NCBI RefSeq assembly: GCF_964204645.1
Contig: NC_134025.1
Location: 14,825,001 to 14,889,000 of the forward strand
DNA length: 64,000 bases
Direction: 5' to 3'
Source: Tubulanus polymorphus
Lineage: Eukaryota > Nemertea > Palaeonemertea > Tubulaniformes > Tubulanidae
Shown here: one piece after another, positions 12,146 through 23,275 of the stretch
Position numbering within the stretch: position 1 is the first letter of the stretch
Layout of the letters: every line of letters starts with the position of its first letter
Made by a program: the position numbers and the translations under genes
Notes under the pieces: generated by a model
Told to the model about the DNA's origin: nothing
What the model saw: the letters and a program-made list of their open reading frames with translations, nothing else
Database searches by the model: none

Positions 12146-12263
12146 CTTAGCTATAGCGATATGGTTCTGGATGAACACTGGAAACTGTAACAATATCCAT
12201 CCAGCTGAGAGAACTGTGATTATATTGGTGAAAAAAATCAGCACAATATAAAATAGAGAATTC
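12146..12263 (-). CDS. Candidate host exon encoding a transmembrane segment
   Basis: Minus strand: a long T-tract and TAG acceptor, 118 bases, then donor GTAACT. After completing a split codon it reads NSLFYIVLIFFTNIITVL and continues AGWILLQFPVFIQNHIAIAK, which is one or two membrane helices. Entry phase needs two bases from the previous exon; the 43,365-43,439 exon leaves exactly two (TG), giving Trp at the join. No family was recognised. Alternative: an exon of another gene, or chance. Confidence 0.45.
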
Positions 12264-13663
12264 CTAAAAAAAATATTAGAAAAACGAATCATTAGATTAA
12301 CGAAAACTGAATAACGTTCGCAACAAGAACTTTCTACTTTCACAGAAGTTCTACTACACACCAAAAAGTCAACTCTGTAGTTTTATCCACAAACAACAAG
12401 GGGCCTCGGAGTTCTACACAAAGTATCCAAATCTTTAAAAACTGTATTTTTTTTCCGTATAGGACCAGAGTGAATTTTTATTGAGACATAACCAAGTTTA
12501 CCAGCATCTGTTTGTCTTCCCTTGTAGAAGGGCAAACAATAAAGATTTAATTAATTCAAAAAAGACTGCAAACAAAACAAGAGCTACAACCAGATTACAT
12601 CATAATAATCAGGAAATTTTTTTGCATTGTTAAGTAACCAAATCTTTCATAACAATATTTTTGTCCGTATAGGACCTGAGTGACTTTAGTCCCAAGTGGG
12701 CTTAACACTTTTCCAAAATTGTTTTTTTCAAATTTTCAATTTTCAATTTTATCAAATTTGAGTTGTCAATTCCCGGGAACGCGAAATTTCCCAAGTACGC
12801 AGAATTTTTCTATTTTCACTTAAAATAGTAATCAGCTGGGAATTTATAGAATTTTTGTTTAAAACGAAGTACATAATTAGAAACTTAGTGGTCGGCTTAT
12901 TTCAGTTGGATGGTCACTGGCGCGCAGCGTCTATTATGTACTAGTAGATCGATTTTTCTGTCGACGGCCACATGTTTACAATAATAGTCGGCTATAGAAT
13001 ATAGACCCCGGCGTGTCACTCAGTTGTTAGGGTTCAGTGTCTTACTCTGCAGCTAATTCAAATTTATCTCAGAAAACCCCCAAAATCCGACTTACTCATA
13101 ATCTGAATTTTTCCCGTGGTTCCAACATGTCTGACTTACGCCAGTTCAACTGTATTAATAAGCATTAATTTTCAAAAAAAAGCATATCATGCAGATTTTT
13201 CTTTAAATTTCCAAGATGACATTGGTGATTTTATTCGGGAAACTATGTCGGTGGAAGAAATTCAGGCACTGTTAGAAAATAGTCATCCATATCAGAAGTT
13301 CAATATGCTCAAACATCATTTCCGTCCTTCAAGAAAAATCAACTACATACATGCCAACATTGGGATTACCTTTTTTCAGTATTTTTGGTTAAAAGTTCCG
13401 GTTTTTTTCTCAGTATTTTGTACCCATTTTCAGTAACATTTTTTTTTTAGCAACATTTTCCGTATTTTAATATCTCAATCAGTATTTTCTCTTTTTTACC
13501 TTAAGAATCGTCAGTACTCAGTTCATTAGATCAGTAGAATTTCGTACAAAAGAGTAGAAATTCTACTCTTTTACCCAAATGCCACTATTCTAAGAATGGT
13601 CTGGACAGCTAGCAATAAAGCAAATTGGCTTCCTTTCTTGAAAAGGAATAAACATGTGGAAAT
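12264..13663. repeat. Mixed repeat debris
   Basis: Two diverged copies of CCAAATCTTT...CCGTATAGGACC (about 12,430-12,475 and 12,640-12,685) form a local duplication of about 210 bp. At 12,681-12,706 the word TTTAGTCCCAAGTGGGCT matches the end of the pearl-like elements. Near 13,056-13,158 the sequence ending TTCAACTGTA resembles a pogo-type terminus. An open stretch at 13,200-13,340 contains DDIGDFIRETM, a weak resemblance to the start of hAT/TTF-type proteins. None is strong alone. Confidence 0.35.
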
Positions 13664-13671
13664 AGCTGGTA

Positions 13672-16399
13672 CCCGGGCGGGCCACTTCCTTCAGGATAAG
13701 GAACCCCATGCTCATTCTTTTTCATGAAAAATGACCCATTCCTAGATTTTATGGGTTTCTCCAAATGACCCCTTTTTGGTGAAAATCTAGGGCGTTTTCA
13801 TTGAAACAGTCCCTTTTTTGCAAAAACAAGGGAGGTTAAACTATGAAGCTTTAATATGAAACGATAGATTTATTTGCATCCTACTGTTCACACATACCAA
13901 AATGAACCACTTTCCTATATGGATAGCTGTAAAAACAACAAAAAATTCATCAAAATGTTGAAAATATAACTGTGCTTGTTCACTTCCAGGTTTCTTTGCG
14001 TCTTTTACTTGTAATACCTGCCGAAGACACAACATGGGCGCGAAAATTGTATTTTTTTTGCTGGAAAATTGTATTTTCTTTGCGATCAAAATGATACACC
14101 CGTGGCATAACATAAGGCAGCCACAGCAGTCCGCACATCGGACAAAACCACTTTTGGAAAGACAAGCTGGACACTTGGGGCACAGCTCACAACTGAGTCG
14201 ATCCGCCATTAGTACGGTGAAGAAGGGATGTGGAGTCAAGTTTGATAATTAAAAGACACTCAGCATTCACACGGTTCGAATTTCGAAACTTCCTCATACC
14301 GATCCCAGATATCGATAATAAATAAAGGACCAATGGTCCAGTGGCTCGCCAAACTGGTGTGAAGTAAAAATCTGTCACGTAGGCTACCGGTATGCAAAAA
14401 TCATTTCATTGAAAATTAAACAAGAAAAAAAATATGAAAAATTACTCAATTTTGATCAGTGTGAACTTTTTATGATAACTGACTATTAACGAGAATGAAA
14501 TCTTCGAAAAATTGATAATGGGCCTTTTGTCTGAACAAATGTTCATAATTGTAATACATCCCTTGAATGATGTAAAACAACTAAAACAATGAGTGACCCG
14601 ATAAGTAGTGGTACAAACTTGGCGAGAGCCTGGGTTTTCATCGGAGGTTTTTTCATTTTTACCATACGGACCAATCAGGACAGAAGCTCCGAAGTTCTTC
14701 AAATTTGAGGCCAGTCAGTGCCGGTTACTGACGAAACAAAGTTTATCAACTGACATGATTTTTAATAATTTCACGATAGGATTGCTTTAAGTAGCTTACA
14801 TCTTCACTCAGACAAATCGTTGTTATGCGCAGCATACACCGTGGGGCACGTACTCTGTAACTGATACATACACACAGTGAACACGAGAGTATAAGGCTAT
14901 ATTGCATACGCGACTGGATACGCCTGTTTACAACGCGATTCTCCACTGTGCCCCAGTTAACAAACTAATACAAATAATCAGGCTCCAAAACGGATCGCTA
15001 ATGCGAACATTTATAAAATGACTTCAATTAATGATGATAAAACAAGTATTCCAGTCGTGTAAATATCAGACTCATCTCTAAAAATTCGATGGTTATCAGT
15101 GAATCAGCCGTGTGGCAAATACGGAAGTAAATTTCCTCATTTTGAAACCACATTTTCGTCAGATATCTTGATGCAACGTTACCTTATGCACGGGATATCA
15201 AAACTAGATGAATCATTGAACACATCGCACACAATAAATCGTTATATCATACGCCTTGAATATCAGGATTCGCGCTAGAAATGATGAATATCAACATATT
15301 TAATGGTGCCGCCATTTTGTATGTGAAATAACGCACACGTCATGACGGAAGTCAAAACCGGGTCAACACAAATTTTATAGAACTAAGATTTTGAGGGGTT
15401 TCGTCTTTGAACGGCCATAACTACCGAACCAAGCGTCAGATCATGGCGATATTAAGTTCTTCCGACGCAAATAGCATCGAATTTTCACAAAACGCGCTCA
15501 AATGAATCAAATTTTTGAAACTTTTTGGTAAATTTCTAAAAAGATATGAAACCCACGGCTTTCAACTTAGCGCACAATAAAGAAAAACCAATTACGAAAT
15601 ATACTTTTGCTTTATCTGTTCAATTTGCCCATTAGTAGTGAAATTACAGGCTAATGAAATTGCGTTTGATAGCGTAAAAATAGCTTCGAGCGTAGTGCAT
15701 AAAGCATACAAATGATTATCGATCGGCCAGACCGTTGACATAGGCTCGCTTATGCGAGCCAAAAACTGTATAAATAGGATCGCTAAATTACTTCAAGTCA
15801 TGACACAAAGGTTACCATTGGCATCGAGTTAGCGTAGGGTGGTAGGAGTAAAGTATCCTTAAGACACAATCGAAATCTTCGGCCAACCTTACATTTGAAA
15901 TATGGCGGTTTTTCAAAATGGTCAACATCGCCATTACTGAAAATCATAACTGAATTTTCAACCACAATTTTGCAACCTAGTGACCTAGACCAGTAAAATT
16001 GGTGTTTTAAAGCAGTAAATCGTGGTCAAACTATCAGATAAACCCATATCTATCAATTTTGAGCAGTAATGTGGCCGTTTTCGATATGTTTCCATTACAG
16101 AAAATCACATTTTCAGTCAATACTTTGCAAAAACCGATGCTGAAATCAACCAGAATTGGCCCAAGAAATGTAGGTCACAATTTTCTATCTACCAAAAATT
16201 GTCAACATTTTAATTTTTGTCACATTTTAGAAATTCATACACCCTTATTTTAATTTTCACCGGTATTTTCTTATTAACAACCCCTTTTTAATCATCTCGG
16301 GGATTTCCGCCCGTGTTTGGAATCAATTCTATAACTCCGTTCCCGTGAAATTAAGAACGCGGGTGTGTCCCATATGTTGAAGGAAGTGGTCCACCCGGG
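13672..16399. mobile_element. 2.7 kb TIR DNA transposon with 8-bp duplication, non-autonomous
   Basis: Terminal inverted repeats of 22 bp lie at 13,672-13,693 (CCCGGGCGGGCCACTTCCTT then CA) and 16,378-16,399, with 2 mismatches. They are flanked by 8-bp near-identical duplications AGCTGGTA (13,664-13,671) and AACTGGTA (16,400-16,407). An 8-bp duplication fits hAT, P or Merlin-type transposons. The interior (2.7 kb) has no recognisable transposase, so this is probably mobilised in trans. The superfamily is undetermined. Confidence 0.65.
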
Positions 16400-16678
16400 A
16401 ACTGGTAATCGTCTTTATGACTCTAAACACACAGTTCTTTAATGGTACAGCCTTGCTCTTTCTCGACATATTAAACGTAACTTCACAAAAATTTTTACTT
16501 TCACAATCTTAAAAAGCGCCATCGAAGCTGCATCTGACTTATGGATCGTACGTGTTCAAATAGGGACTATAAAAATAAATAAAAATAAATTAGCTAATAT
16601 TGTTGTTCTTCATTTTTATTTTTGCCACCTATCTTCATGTTGGGAATTTTTTGAGAATCAAAATAAAATATGTCATAA
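16400..16678. other. No feature
   Basis: Short AT-rich spacer between two repeats; nothing recognised. Confidence 0.3.
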
Positions 16679-17348
16679 CAAGAGCCCCAAGCCTGTCAGC
16701 TTTTCATAAAATGGCAAATGATGATGCATTCTGTGGGTTAAATTTGTCAAAATACACTCCCAGCTCAGAGTCAATACCTAATAATTTACACAATACAATC
16801 GTAGAATACAAAAGTAGCACAGACAGCGACTGGATCGGGCAGGAACAAATACCTCAGATAAATCTTTTCCCTTGGTCTTATTGATTTTAATGCGGAATAG
16901 AATTGAATTGGATTTGATGTTTTTATTCATTCAATAAAGTGAAATTGAATTGGATTTGATATTTTTTTGCGGAATAAAATTTGATTAAATTCGTAGTTTG
17001 AGCACATGGCTAATTAGCATATCAAGGTCATCTATCCGATTTAAGAAAAAGCTATTTTTCCTGGACTTTGCACAATGGTCAATGATATTTTCCTGCTGAT
17101 TTCTGCGGCTAAGCCAATCATAGAATCGTCTTTGCTTTCTGATTTTCAATACCAATATTTTTGCGATCAGATAATCACAAAATAGCTCATATAAATTTTA
17201 ACGAGGCCCTCCTTCAAAATTCAGCTATGTAGGGTTTCGAGAATGGATAATGCTTTAATGAATGATTTGAATGAATATATGCTCAGTTGCACATTAAAAG
17301 AGCCTTTGCTCTGGAAACCATGTCATTTAAATTCGCTCCATTTGTATA
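16679..17348. repeat. Dispersed repeat R, copy 1
   Basis: Collinear with 41,972-42,550. Shared blocks include CCTGTCAGCTTTTCATAAAA, ACTCCCAGCTCAGAGTCAAT, GAATGGATAATGCTT, and CATATGCTC-like TATATGCTCAGTTGCACA with CTCTGGAAACCATGTCATTT. Copy 2 has GAGCCCCAAGGGGCACTATG at its left end; in this copy the GGGGCACTATGGCC part is deleted. Noncoding; possibly a Helentron-type non-autonomous repeat, which is inference. Confidence 0.65.
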
Positions 17349-17504
17349 GTAATAGGCTCAGCCTACGGCTGGCCTAAAAATTGTCTTAAATTCATGATTT
17401 TATCAGTTGTTGAATAATTCGTTGAATGCTGATGGTAATGACTCCGCTCCACTGTCATGCAACCAAATTCATTGATCGCCATCAACACCTACAATAAATA
17501 AAAC

Positions 17505-17549
17505 ATGGCCGCTACCATGGCTCCACAGGTGAAGTGGGTGTCTGTGCAG
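17505..17549 (+). CDS. Possible first coding exon (weak)
   Basis: ATG in a good Kozak setting (a second ACCATGG follows), then MAATMAPQVKWVSVQ, ending CAG/GTGATG, a possible donor. The open frame would otherwise run on to a stop near 17,640. No downstream exon was tied to it and no family was recognised. Confidence 0.15.
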
Positions 17550-18527
17550 GTGATGAATTCAACCAGTGTGTGGGCAAACAATCAAGGTCTGTCTCCATGG
17601 ATGATAGACCTACTATCGATGATATCGATAACAAGAATGTGACAAAAATCAAAATTTTGGAAAATGACAATTCTGGTACTGTATGTCATGTTGCACTATC
17701 ATGGGCCCCTTTAATACTCCTAAATCAGTTTAACTGCAATGTTCTACGCGTCTTCACAATAAAACCTGCCTCTTCAACCGGATAAGCAAAAGGCATAAGC
17801 TCACCTACCAACTCAAATTTAAGATATTTGAGGAAAAACGTGCCCTCTTCAATAAACTGCTTTATATTTTTAAGGAGCATGGAGTTGGTTTTAAAAACAC
17901 CCAGATATAGGTGCTGGGAAACCATGTATTTGATATAACTGTGGATTTATTATGGTACATTATGGTACATTGACCCACAAATGATAAAACAGGAACCCCA
18001 TGGATTCAGACTGCAAGAATTGTTTGGAGCATGTCAAAAATTCAACAATCCTGTCACACACATGAGTAGAAAACACCATTCAATTATAACAAAAATACAT
18101 AAAGAGTCCTCTTTATGTATTTTTGATTATAACCATATCCTAGTGACACAAGATAATTTAATATGTTGGAATAGAACGGGCCTGTTTTTGTCAAAATTAA
18201 AATGGAACTAATTATTCAATTATTCAGCAGATTAATTATTTTACTGTAGTAGGCTTTGCCTGCCAATATGAATGTTTCTTCATTAATAATTAAATTCTGG
18301 ATAAAACCCTATGCCTGTTTCTTGAGTTCCACATTGACAGTTTTTTAGGCCTACCACCAAAAATGAATTTTTACCCTGTGAAATTTTGCTGTGTTGTGAA
18401 ACTTAATTCGAATTTTAATTCATTTCTTCCCGATTGATTGTGTAGAGTCCTTAAAGATCTGAATGCTGACGCATCTTCACCATTGCTGAAACCATAGATT
18501 GAGACATTCACTGTTCTGAAAAGCAAC
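17550..18527. other. No gene; short perfect palindrome
   Basis: At 18,090-18,125 there are 17-bp perfect inverted arms (CAAAAATACATAAAGAG) with a 2-base centre. Near 17,952 ATTATGGTACATT is directly repeated. No coding evidence. Confidence 0.4.
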
Positions 18528-18698
18528 ATGGCGCTATTGGTGGAAGGTGTTAACAGATATGTCAAATACTTGGAAACAGCATTGGAAAAATCACTAGAGC
18601 GGCACAGTCATGATGTTCGACTCATAAGTCCAGATGATAATTTCAAAGTAGTGACAACTGAGAAATTAGATTCAGGTGTGATTTTGACTGCCACATAA
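18528..18698 (+). CDS. Possible small ORF or first exon, 56 codons
   Basis: ATGG start; reads MALLVEGVNRYVKYLETALE then a charged stretch (KSLERHSHDVRL). Composition looks protein-like, with an amphipathic N-terminal half. The stop lies 6 codons after a possible donor (TTCAG/GTGTGA), so it may be a first exon. I do not recognise the family. Not tied to any downstream exon. Confidence 0.25.
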   Translation: MALLVEGVNRYVKYLETALEKSLERHSHDVRLISPDDNFKVVTTEKLDSGVILTAT

Positions 18699-19290
18699 TT
18701 AACCATGTGGAGTGATTTGCCTGACCTTGATATGTATACTACAATACACTTGTTAGATTATGAGCCAGAGTGTTGTTCCATGTGTAGGCAATGGTTCGAC
18801 AAGTTACAAGTTCCTACAAGTGTAACAATTTATTCCTGTAACAAATGGGATTAAGACGGTCCATATTATAATCATTTTTATAAGTACATTTCTATATCAT
18901 ATTCATTATTTTCATTATATCTATTAATCGTATCGAAATATTAGTATGCAATCATCTTAGGAAAAGATATCTGAGTTTTTAGATTACGTACCATGTTATT
19001 GTATCAAAAGTTAGATTTATTAATTATGTAGTTTGTGACGGTCTCTGAGTATGGCAGTTGACAAAGCCTGTCTCTGCTCATACTCAGACCCAACGGCTCC
19101 TCCTGTATTGTCTCTGGTTGAAACCCAGAACTATTCTAACAATGAGTAATTAAAAGACGCGTATCTGTCAGTTTGTGTTCAGTTTATATTTTGGGGTTCC
19201 TAGGTGACCCTAGCTAGCCTATCAGGGCTCGAACTCTGCCTGTGTTCAACCAATCAACGTTGTTGTTCGATGGGTTGGGGAAATCGATGT
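18699..19290. other. No gene; imperfect hairpin
   Basis: CTGAGTATGGCAG (about 19,045) and CTGCTCATACTCAG (about 19,074) form a short stem. Nothing else recognised. Confidence 0.3.
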
Positions 19291-19520
19291 GAAATTTTAG
19301 AAATTAAAAGCGTTTTCCGAGCACTTAGAGCGATCTTGAACCCATGAACGACTATTATATTTTGGAAGGTAATGGCTAGTTCCAATGTGGTACATCCTCA
19401 TTCGATGACATTCAGCATTTCATGCATTACGGGTCGAGTCCTGAATTATTGCAGTTAAAATGCGCCGATGAATGCTCACTAAAAATCATCACCCAGTAGT
19501 GTATAATATCTGAGGGCGTT
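19291..19520. mobile_element. Left part of hAT-related non-autonomous repeat, split by Gypsy-1
   Basis: Nearly identical to 48,491-48,710 (shared words AAATTAAAAGCGTTTTCCGA, GGTAATGGCTAGTTCCAATG, CATCACCCAGTAGTGTATAA). It stops at CGTT (19,517-19,520), where the Gypsy-1 LTR begins. The rest of the repeat resumes at 22,352. A 13-base CGCCGATGAATGC-type segment near 19,463 is absent from the 48.5 kb copy. Confidence 0.85.
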
Positions 19521-19982
19521 TGTCACCCTGATAAAATTTGCATATTTCATAATCATATAGATCTACAATGTCATATCGAACAGTTCATAACAACAATAAT
19601 AATAATATAATATAACTTATGACTATAGTGTCAATATGTGCTTTAAGGTCGTAATCAACATGTGACATTACTCAATATGTTTTCACCAAAATTAGCTATA
19701 GTCAGTGCTCATCGATAATTAATTAATGTCTCTCAAACATGTCACTAGGTGTTTGTTTGTGAGTCCTGATGTCTACAACTTGTCTGACACCTAGTTCTCA
19801 CATTATACTCATGATTCTGTATATAAAGACTATGTAAAGCTATGATAATCATTCTCATTCCGGGATGCAATAAAGATTGTACATATAAGGTTTAACTTGT
19901 TCCTGATGGATGGAATCCTGTACCGCTGGTGTAAATGCTAGTTCCCCAGCCAGCCCGCCGATACAACAACCAGCCGGTTACA
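19521..19982 (+). repeat. Gypsy-1 5' LTR, 462 bp
   Basis: Starts TGTCACCCTG and ends CCGGTTACA, the TG...CA ends of an LTR, here with matching TGT/ACA tips. It holds a TATA-like TATATAAAG (about 19,817) and an AATAAA (about 19,869), giving a U3-R-U5 layout. The last 50 bases (from 19,933) recur at 22,302-22,351. Its start is fixed by the 4-bp target duplication. Confidence 0.85.
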
Positions 19983-19984
19983 GA

Positions 19985-20002
19985 TGGTGGAGAACCCAAA
20001 TT
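19985..20002 (+). promoter_or_regulatory. Probable primer binding site of Gypsy-1
   Basis: TGGTGGAGAACCCAAATT begins 2 bases after the LTR end. A TGG start complements the CCA end of a tRNA, as expected for a minus-strand primer site. The tRNA species was not determined. Confidence 0.55.
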
Positions 20003-20395
20003 TAAGTCCTCGTGACTTAGACAAGTACAGACGAAGCTGCTGATCTACGGATTGTGACTGAAACATACCACAAAATAGAAGATCGCATTCAACTACACTT
20101 GTGACAAGACCGTGCTGATCGCCGAAATCGCTGCTGTTTTGGTGGATACAACACATTATGGTAACTTGTTGTCAGCCATAGGTAATATAATTGAATCTTT
20201 GTCTCGAATTAGTGGTCGGATATTGAGTATAGGAAATTATAGCTGTTTGAGTTTGGGAGCATTACCGTGTAGTTGAGCAGTTTGGTATATGTCACAAGTT
20301 TCGATTGTTCAATGCAAAGTATTTTTCTAGCTATACATTATTCATAATCAGTTTCATTTCGTTCAGTACACTTACGTGGTATACACTTCAAAAAG

Positions 20396-21001
20396 ATGAA
20401 GCGCATACATTGTAGTAAGGATGTTTGTCGCAAAGAAGCATCTCGATTATGGGTATCTGATATCAATGCGGTTGATATAAGCTTAGTTTCAGGGTTGAAT
20501 CGGAATATTATAAACGTTGATATAACACTCCCAACGAGCATTAGTCGATACAGGTGCATCAATTTCATGTATTGCTAGATCAACGGTCGAAGGATGTATC
20601 AAAAATCCCATATATAGTCATTCGGATATAAACATTATTAGAGGAGTTTGTGGGGAAGCACATTCAGTAATTGGTAGAATTGATGTACTCATTTGCATTC
20701 AATCTCATGTATTAACGCATAAGTTTTATGTATTCGATAGGCTACATACAGATGTCATTCTAGGACTAGATTTTTTGAAGGAAAACAATGTAAACATTGA
20801 CCTTGCATCAGGCACAATTGAATTTAAAGATGTTTCCATTCCATTAAAGATTCTTAGGAATAAACAAGAGCTGTACAGAAATAAAGCTAAAACGATTAAC
20901 AAGATAGTTATTTCACCAAATACTAAACAAATAGTTCAAATAAGTGTCGATACGTTGGCGGAAGGTTCATTGGTTGTTTTTGAACCACAAGTTATTGAAT
21001 A
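20396..21001 (+). pseudogene. Gypsy-1 protease region
   Basis: An aspartic protease that would process the element polyprotein. The active-site block is ALVDTGASIS (Asp codon at 20,547), followed about 60 codons later by VILGLDFLKENN (the flap-to-C-terminal ILG motif). Frameshifts occur near 20,535 (upstream linker in another frame) and near 20,995 (downstream frame). Gag is not recognisable between the primer site and this block. Confidence 0.8.
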
Positions 21002-21783
21002 AATGTTTAGGTGGAGGTAAAACATTATGTAAAATCACGGACGGTAAAATTTTCGCTACTATTGTGAATCCTACTAATGAACCGATTCAAATTTCAAAAG
21101 ATTATGTGCTTGGATTTGCATACAATGTAACTGACGATGATTGTTTTGATTTCGCAGATGACAATACTAGTGCAAACATTTTCTCCATTGATACTGAAAC
21201 ACCACGTGATTATGATGAAAAAAATAAAATAGCGGAAAATTTAGGCACAAAAATTCCGGCAAATTCAGGATTGTCTCTTGAACAAAAGGAGAGATTAATG
21301 TATTTAATTGGATGTAATAGGTCAATATTTGCTAGTAACTTACAAGAAATCCGCAAAACTTCATTAGTTACGCATAAGATAGAAACAACTGATGACGACC
21401 CTATAATTCAAAGACCTTATCGCAAAAGTCCACATTTGAGACAGGTAGAAAACGACTTGGTTAACGAACTGTTAGATGCCGATCTCATAGAACCAACTGA
21501 TTCTGTTTTCAATAATCCTGTGGTTTTGGTCAGAAAACCAGACAATACGTATAGGTTTACTATTGATTTTAGAAAACTGAATTCGAAGCAATATGTATTG
21601 TGTTTCATTGATGATCTAATCATATTCTCTCAAGATTTTGACAATCACCTAGTTCATTTATCAAATGTTTTTGAGAAGCTTAAACAAGCCGGTCTAACTG
21701 CCAAACCGACTAAGTGTGAATTTGCAGTCCCAGAAATTGAATATCTGGGTTATACCTTATCTGCTGAGGGTCTTCGGTTTAAG
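21002..21783 (+). pseudogene. Gypsy-1 reverse transcriptase, palm core deleted
   Basis: Reads NPTNEPIQISKDYVLGFAYN (spacer after protease), QRPYRKSPHLRQVENDLVNE, and FTIDFRKLNSK, which is the fingers region up to motif 1. It then jumps in frame to YVLCFIDDLIIFS (the YxDD block, here FIDD) and CEFAVPEIEYLGYTLS. Roughly 70 residues between these blocks, including the first catalytic Asp, are absent compared with the family. The frame ends at 21,784 where a second deletion joins sequence from before integrase. Confidence 0.85.
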
Positions 21784-21784
21784 T

Positions 21785-22301
21785 AGACGAGATTATGATA
21801 AACCTCCTCCTCCTAGACCTGATGATCCTTCACAAGAAACTGTTTTCACAGCAATGACAAATGGATCTCAGTCTTATGAAGTCATGTTTGATTATACTAG
21901 CCCCGTGGTGGCTGAGTTAACTCCTGATACTTATAAGGAGATTGAACTGATTAAACCTGCTAATATAACTCACTTACAGCAGAATTGCCCTGAAGTTTGT
22001 CACATGTTGGTACATAAGTTAGATCCATCATATGCTGTCAACGATGAAAAACTGTTTCGAAAGCTCAGTTGGAGGGCCGACCAATATGGTATTATCGATG
22101 GCACGTTATATTATTTGTATACGCCTAGAGTTACTGGTATTCCTAAAGCCAAGAAGGTCATCCCAGTTCTTGAAGTTCCTAGGTCATTACGGTCGAAAAT
22201 ATTGAAAGCTTACCATGATTCATTAGTGGGGGGTTGCCACCAGGGTCGAGATCGTCTTTATGGTGTTTTACGTAATAAATATCATTGGGATTCCATGTAT
22301 G
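21785..22301 (+). pseudogene. Gypsy-1 integrase N-terminal part
   Basis: After SRRDYDKPPPP (tail of RNase H and linker) comes a linker and the integrase zinc domain start: ILKAYHDSLVGGCHQGRDR, giving the two His of the HHCC finger, then YHWDSMYE. The Cys pair and the D,D-35-E core are gone; sequence passes directly into the last 50 bp of the LTR. Confidence 0.8.
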
Positions 22302-22355
22302 AAATGCTAGTTCCCCAGCCAGCCCGCCGATACAACAACCAGCCGGTTACACGTT

Positions 22356-22661
22356 CGCCACACACGCGTGGCAACAGTAAGTAGGCCTATGTACATTACT
22401 ACGGTTGCCACACGCGCGTGTCTGCAACCAATCGATAAAATACATACACACTCATCGTAGTAGACACAAAATCAGTGTTGCAATCAATATGCATTGAAAT
22501 GCGATACTTTTACGCGACGATAAGTAAAACAGGCACTGAACGCTTTTACGGTTCACCTGATTACCGATCGCGCCAGACCAATTGAATGAGATCGTCACCC
22601 CCCCCCCCATACTTTTACAACAATTTTGGACTATTTGGATCTGTGGGGAATTCTCATCCCT
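22356..22661. mobile_element. Right part of the hAT-related non-autonomous repeat
   Basis: Continues the 19,291-19,520 segment; matches 48,711-49,045 (CACACGCGTG or CACACGTGCG, AGTAGGCCTATGTACATTAC, CTGAACGCTTTTACGGTTCA, a C-tract, ATACTTTT). It ends AATTCTCATCCCTG, a hAT-like terminus matching CAGGGATGA at 7215. Relative to the 48.5 kb copy it lacks about 40 bases before the terminus. Confidence 0.8.
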
Positions 22662-23136
22662 GCTGTTCATATTTTCTACAACGGCGCCTCACAAACGCAC
22701 GCATTTAGTTTGGCTACTGAAGTCATAATACTTCAAAAAGTTGACAAAGAAAAGAAGAACAGTTGATTTATGTAGAATGTTTAATTTGAAGGCTCGACCC
22801 GGCTCATCGAACAGGTAAACTCAAGCAATTTGTCAGTGTTTTTATTAATCATATTAGCTGTCAGGTCATTTGGTAAACCAAAATCAATCAATCATATGGA
22901 AGGGAGCATAGCTTCCTTCTTGTGAGTATTTTCCATGTAAAATCTTGGTAGGACTGAAGAAAAATAAAGAATGAAAACTAGATTGGATTGAATTCCAATG
23001 ATGAGAAATCTTACTTTTTTCAAATGATCATAAATAGATCATAAATCAAGACGGAAGTATATCAGGAAAGGGTTTGTTTTAACGTTAGATATGATAAATT
23101 CAAAGGGGACCAGTGCTCCAAGTAATGCCTAACCTG
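22662..23136. other. No feature
   Basis: AT-rich spacer, no gene or named repeat recognised. Confidence 0.3.
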
Positions 23137-23275
23137 TGTCCCCTTGAACCAAGAAATTTATATGAAAATCCGTCAAAGGACACGATCTCCACGAAATCAC
23201 ACACAACTGCATGATGATTTATCATGGATATTTGTAGTAGTGGGTTTTCCCCAATGAATCAACATAGACACCTTC
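23137..23275 (+). repeat. Dispersed repeat, copy 2
   Basis: Same orientation as 4549-4690; shared CACACACAACT, GCATGATGATTTATCATGGA-type block, and GTGGGTTTTCCCC. Confidence 0.6.

Larger units (their letters stand above)
19521..22351 (+). mobile_element. Gypsy-1: Ty3/Gypsy retrotransposon with large internal deletions
   Basis: An LTR element inserted in a hAT-related repeat with a 4-bp duplication CGTT (19,517-19,520 and 22,352-22,355). The empty-site counterpart at 48,701-48,720 reads GGCATTCGCC. Retained parts: 5' LTR (19,521-19,982), likely primer binding site, protease, part of reverse transcriptase, the integrase zinc domain, and only the last 50 bp of the 3' LTR (22,302-22,351). Missing: gag, the reverse transcriptase palm core, RNase H and the integrase catalytic core. 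Confidence 0.9.

Noticed and set aside
13116-13436. 106-codon open frame as a gene
   Set aside because: Only a short block (DDIGDFIRETM) looks protein-like; the rest is low complexity and runs into T-rich sequence.
19521-22351. Gypsy-1 internal deletions as introns of a live gene
   Set aside because: The missing segments are absent from the DNA itself, so they are not introns here. Spliced-RNA origin remains only a speculation.
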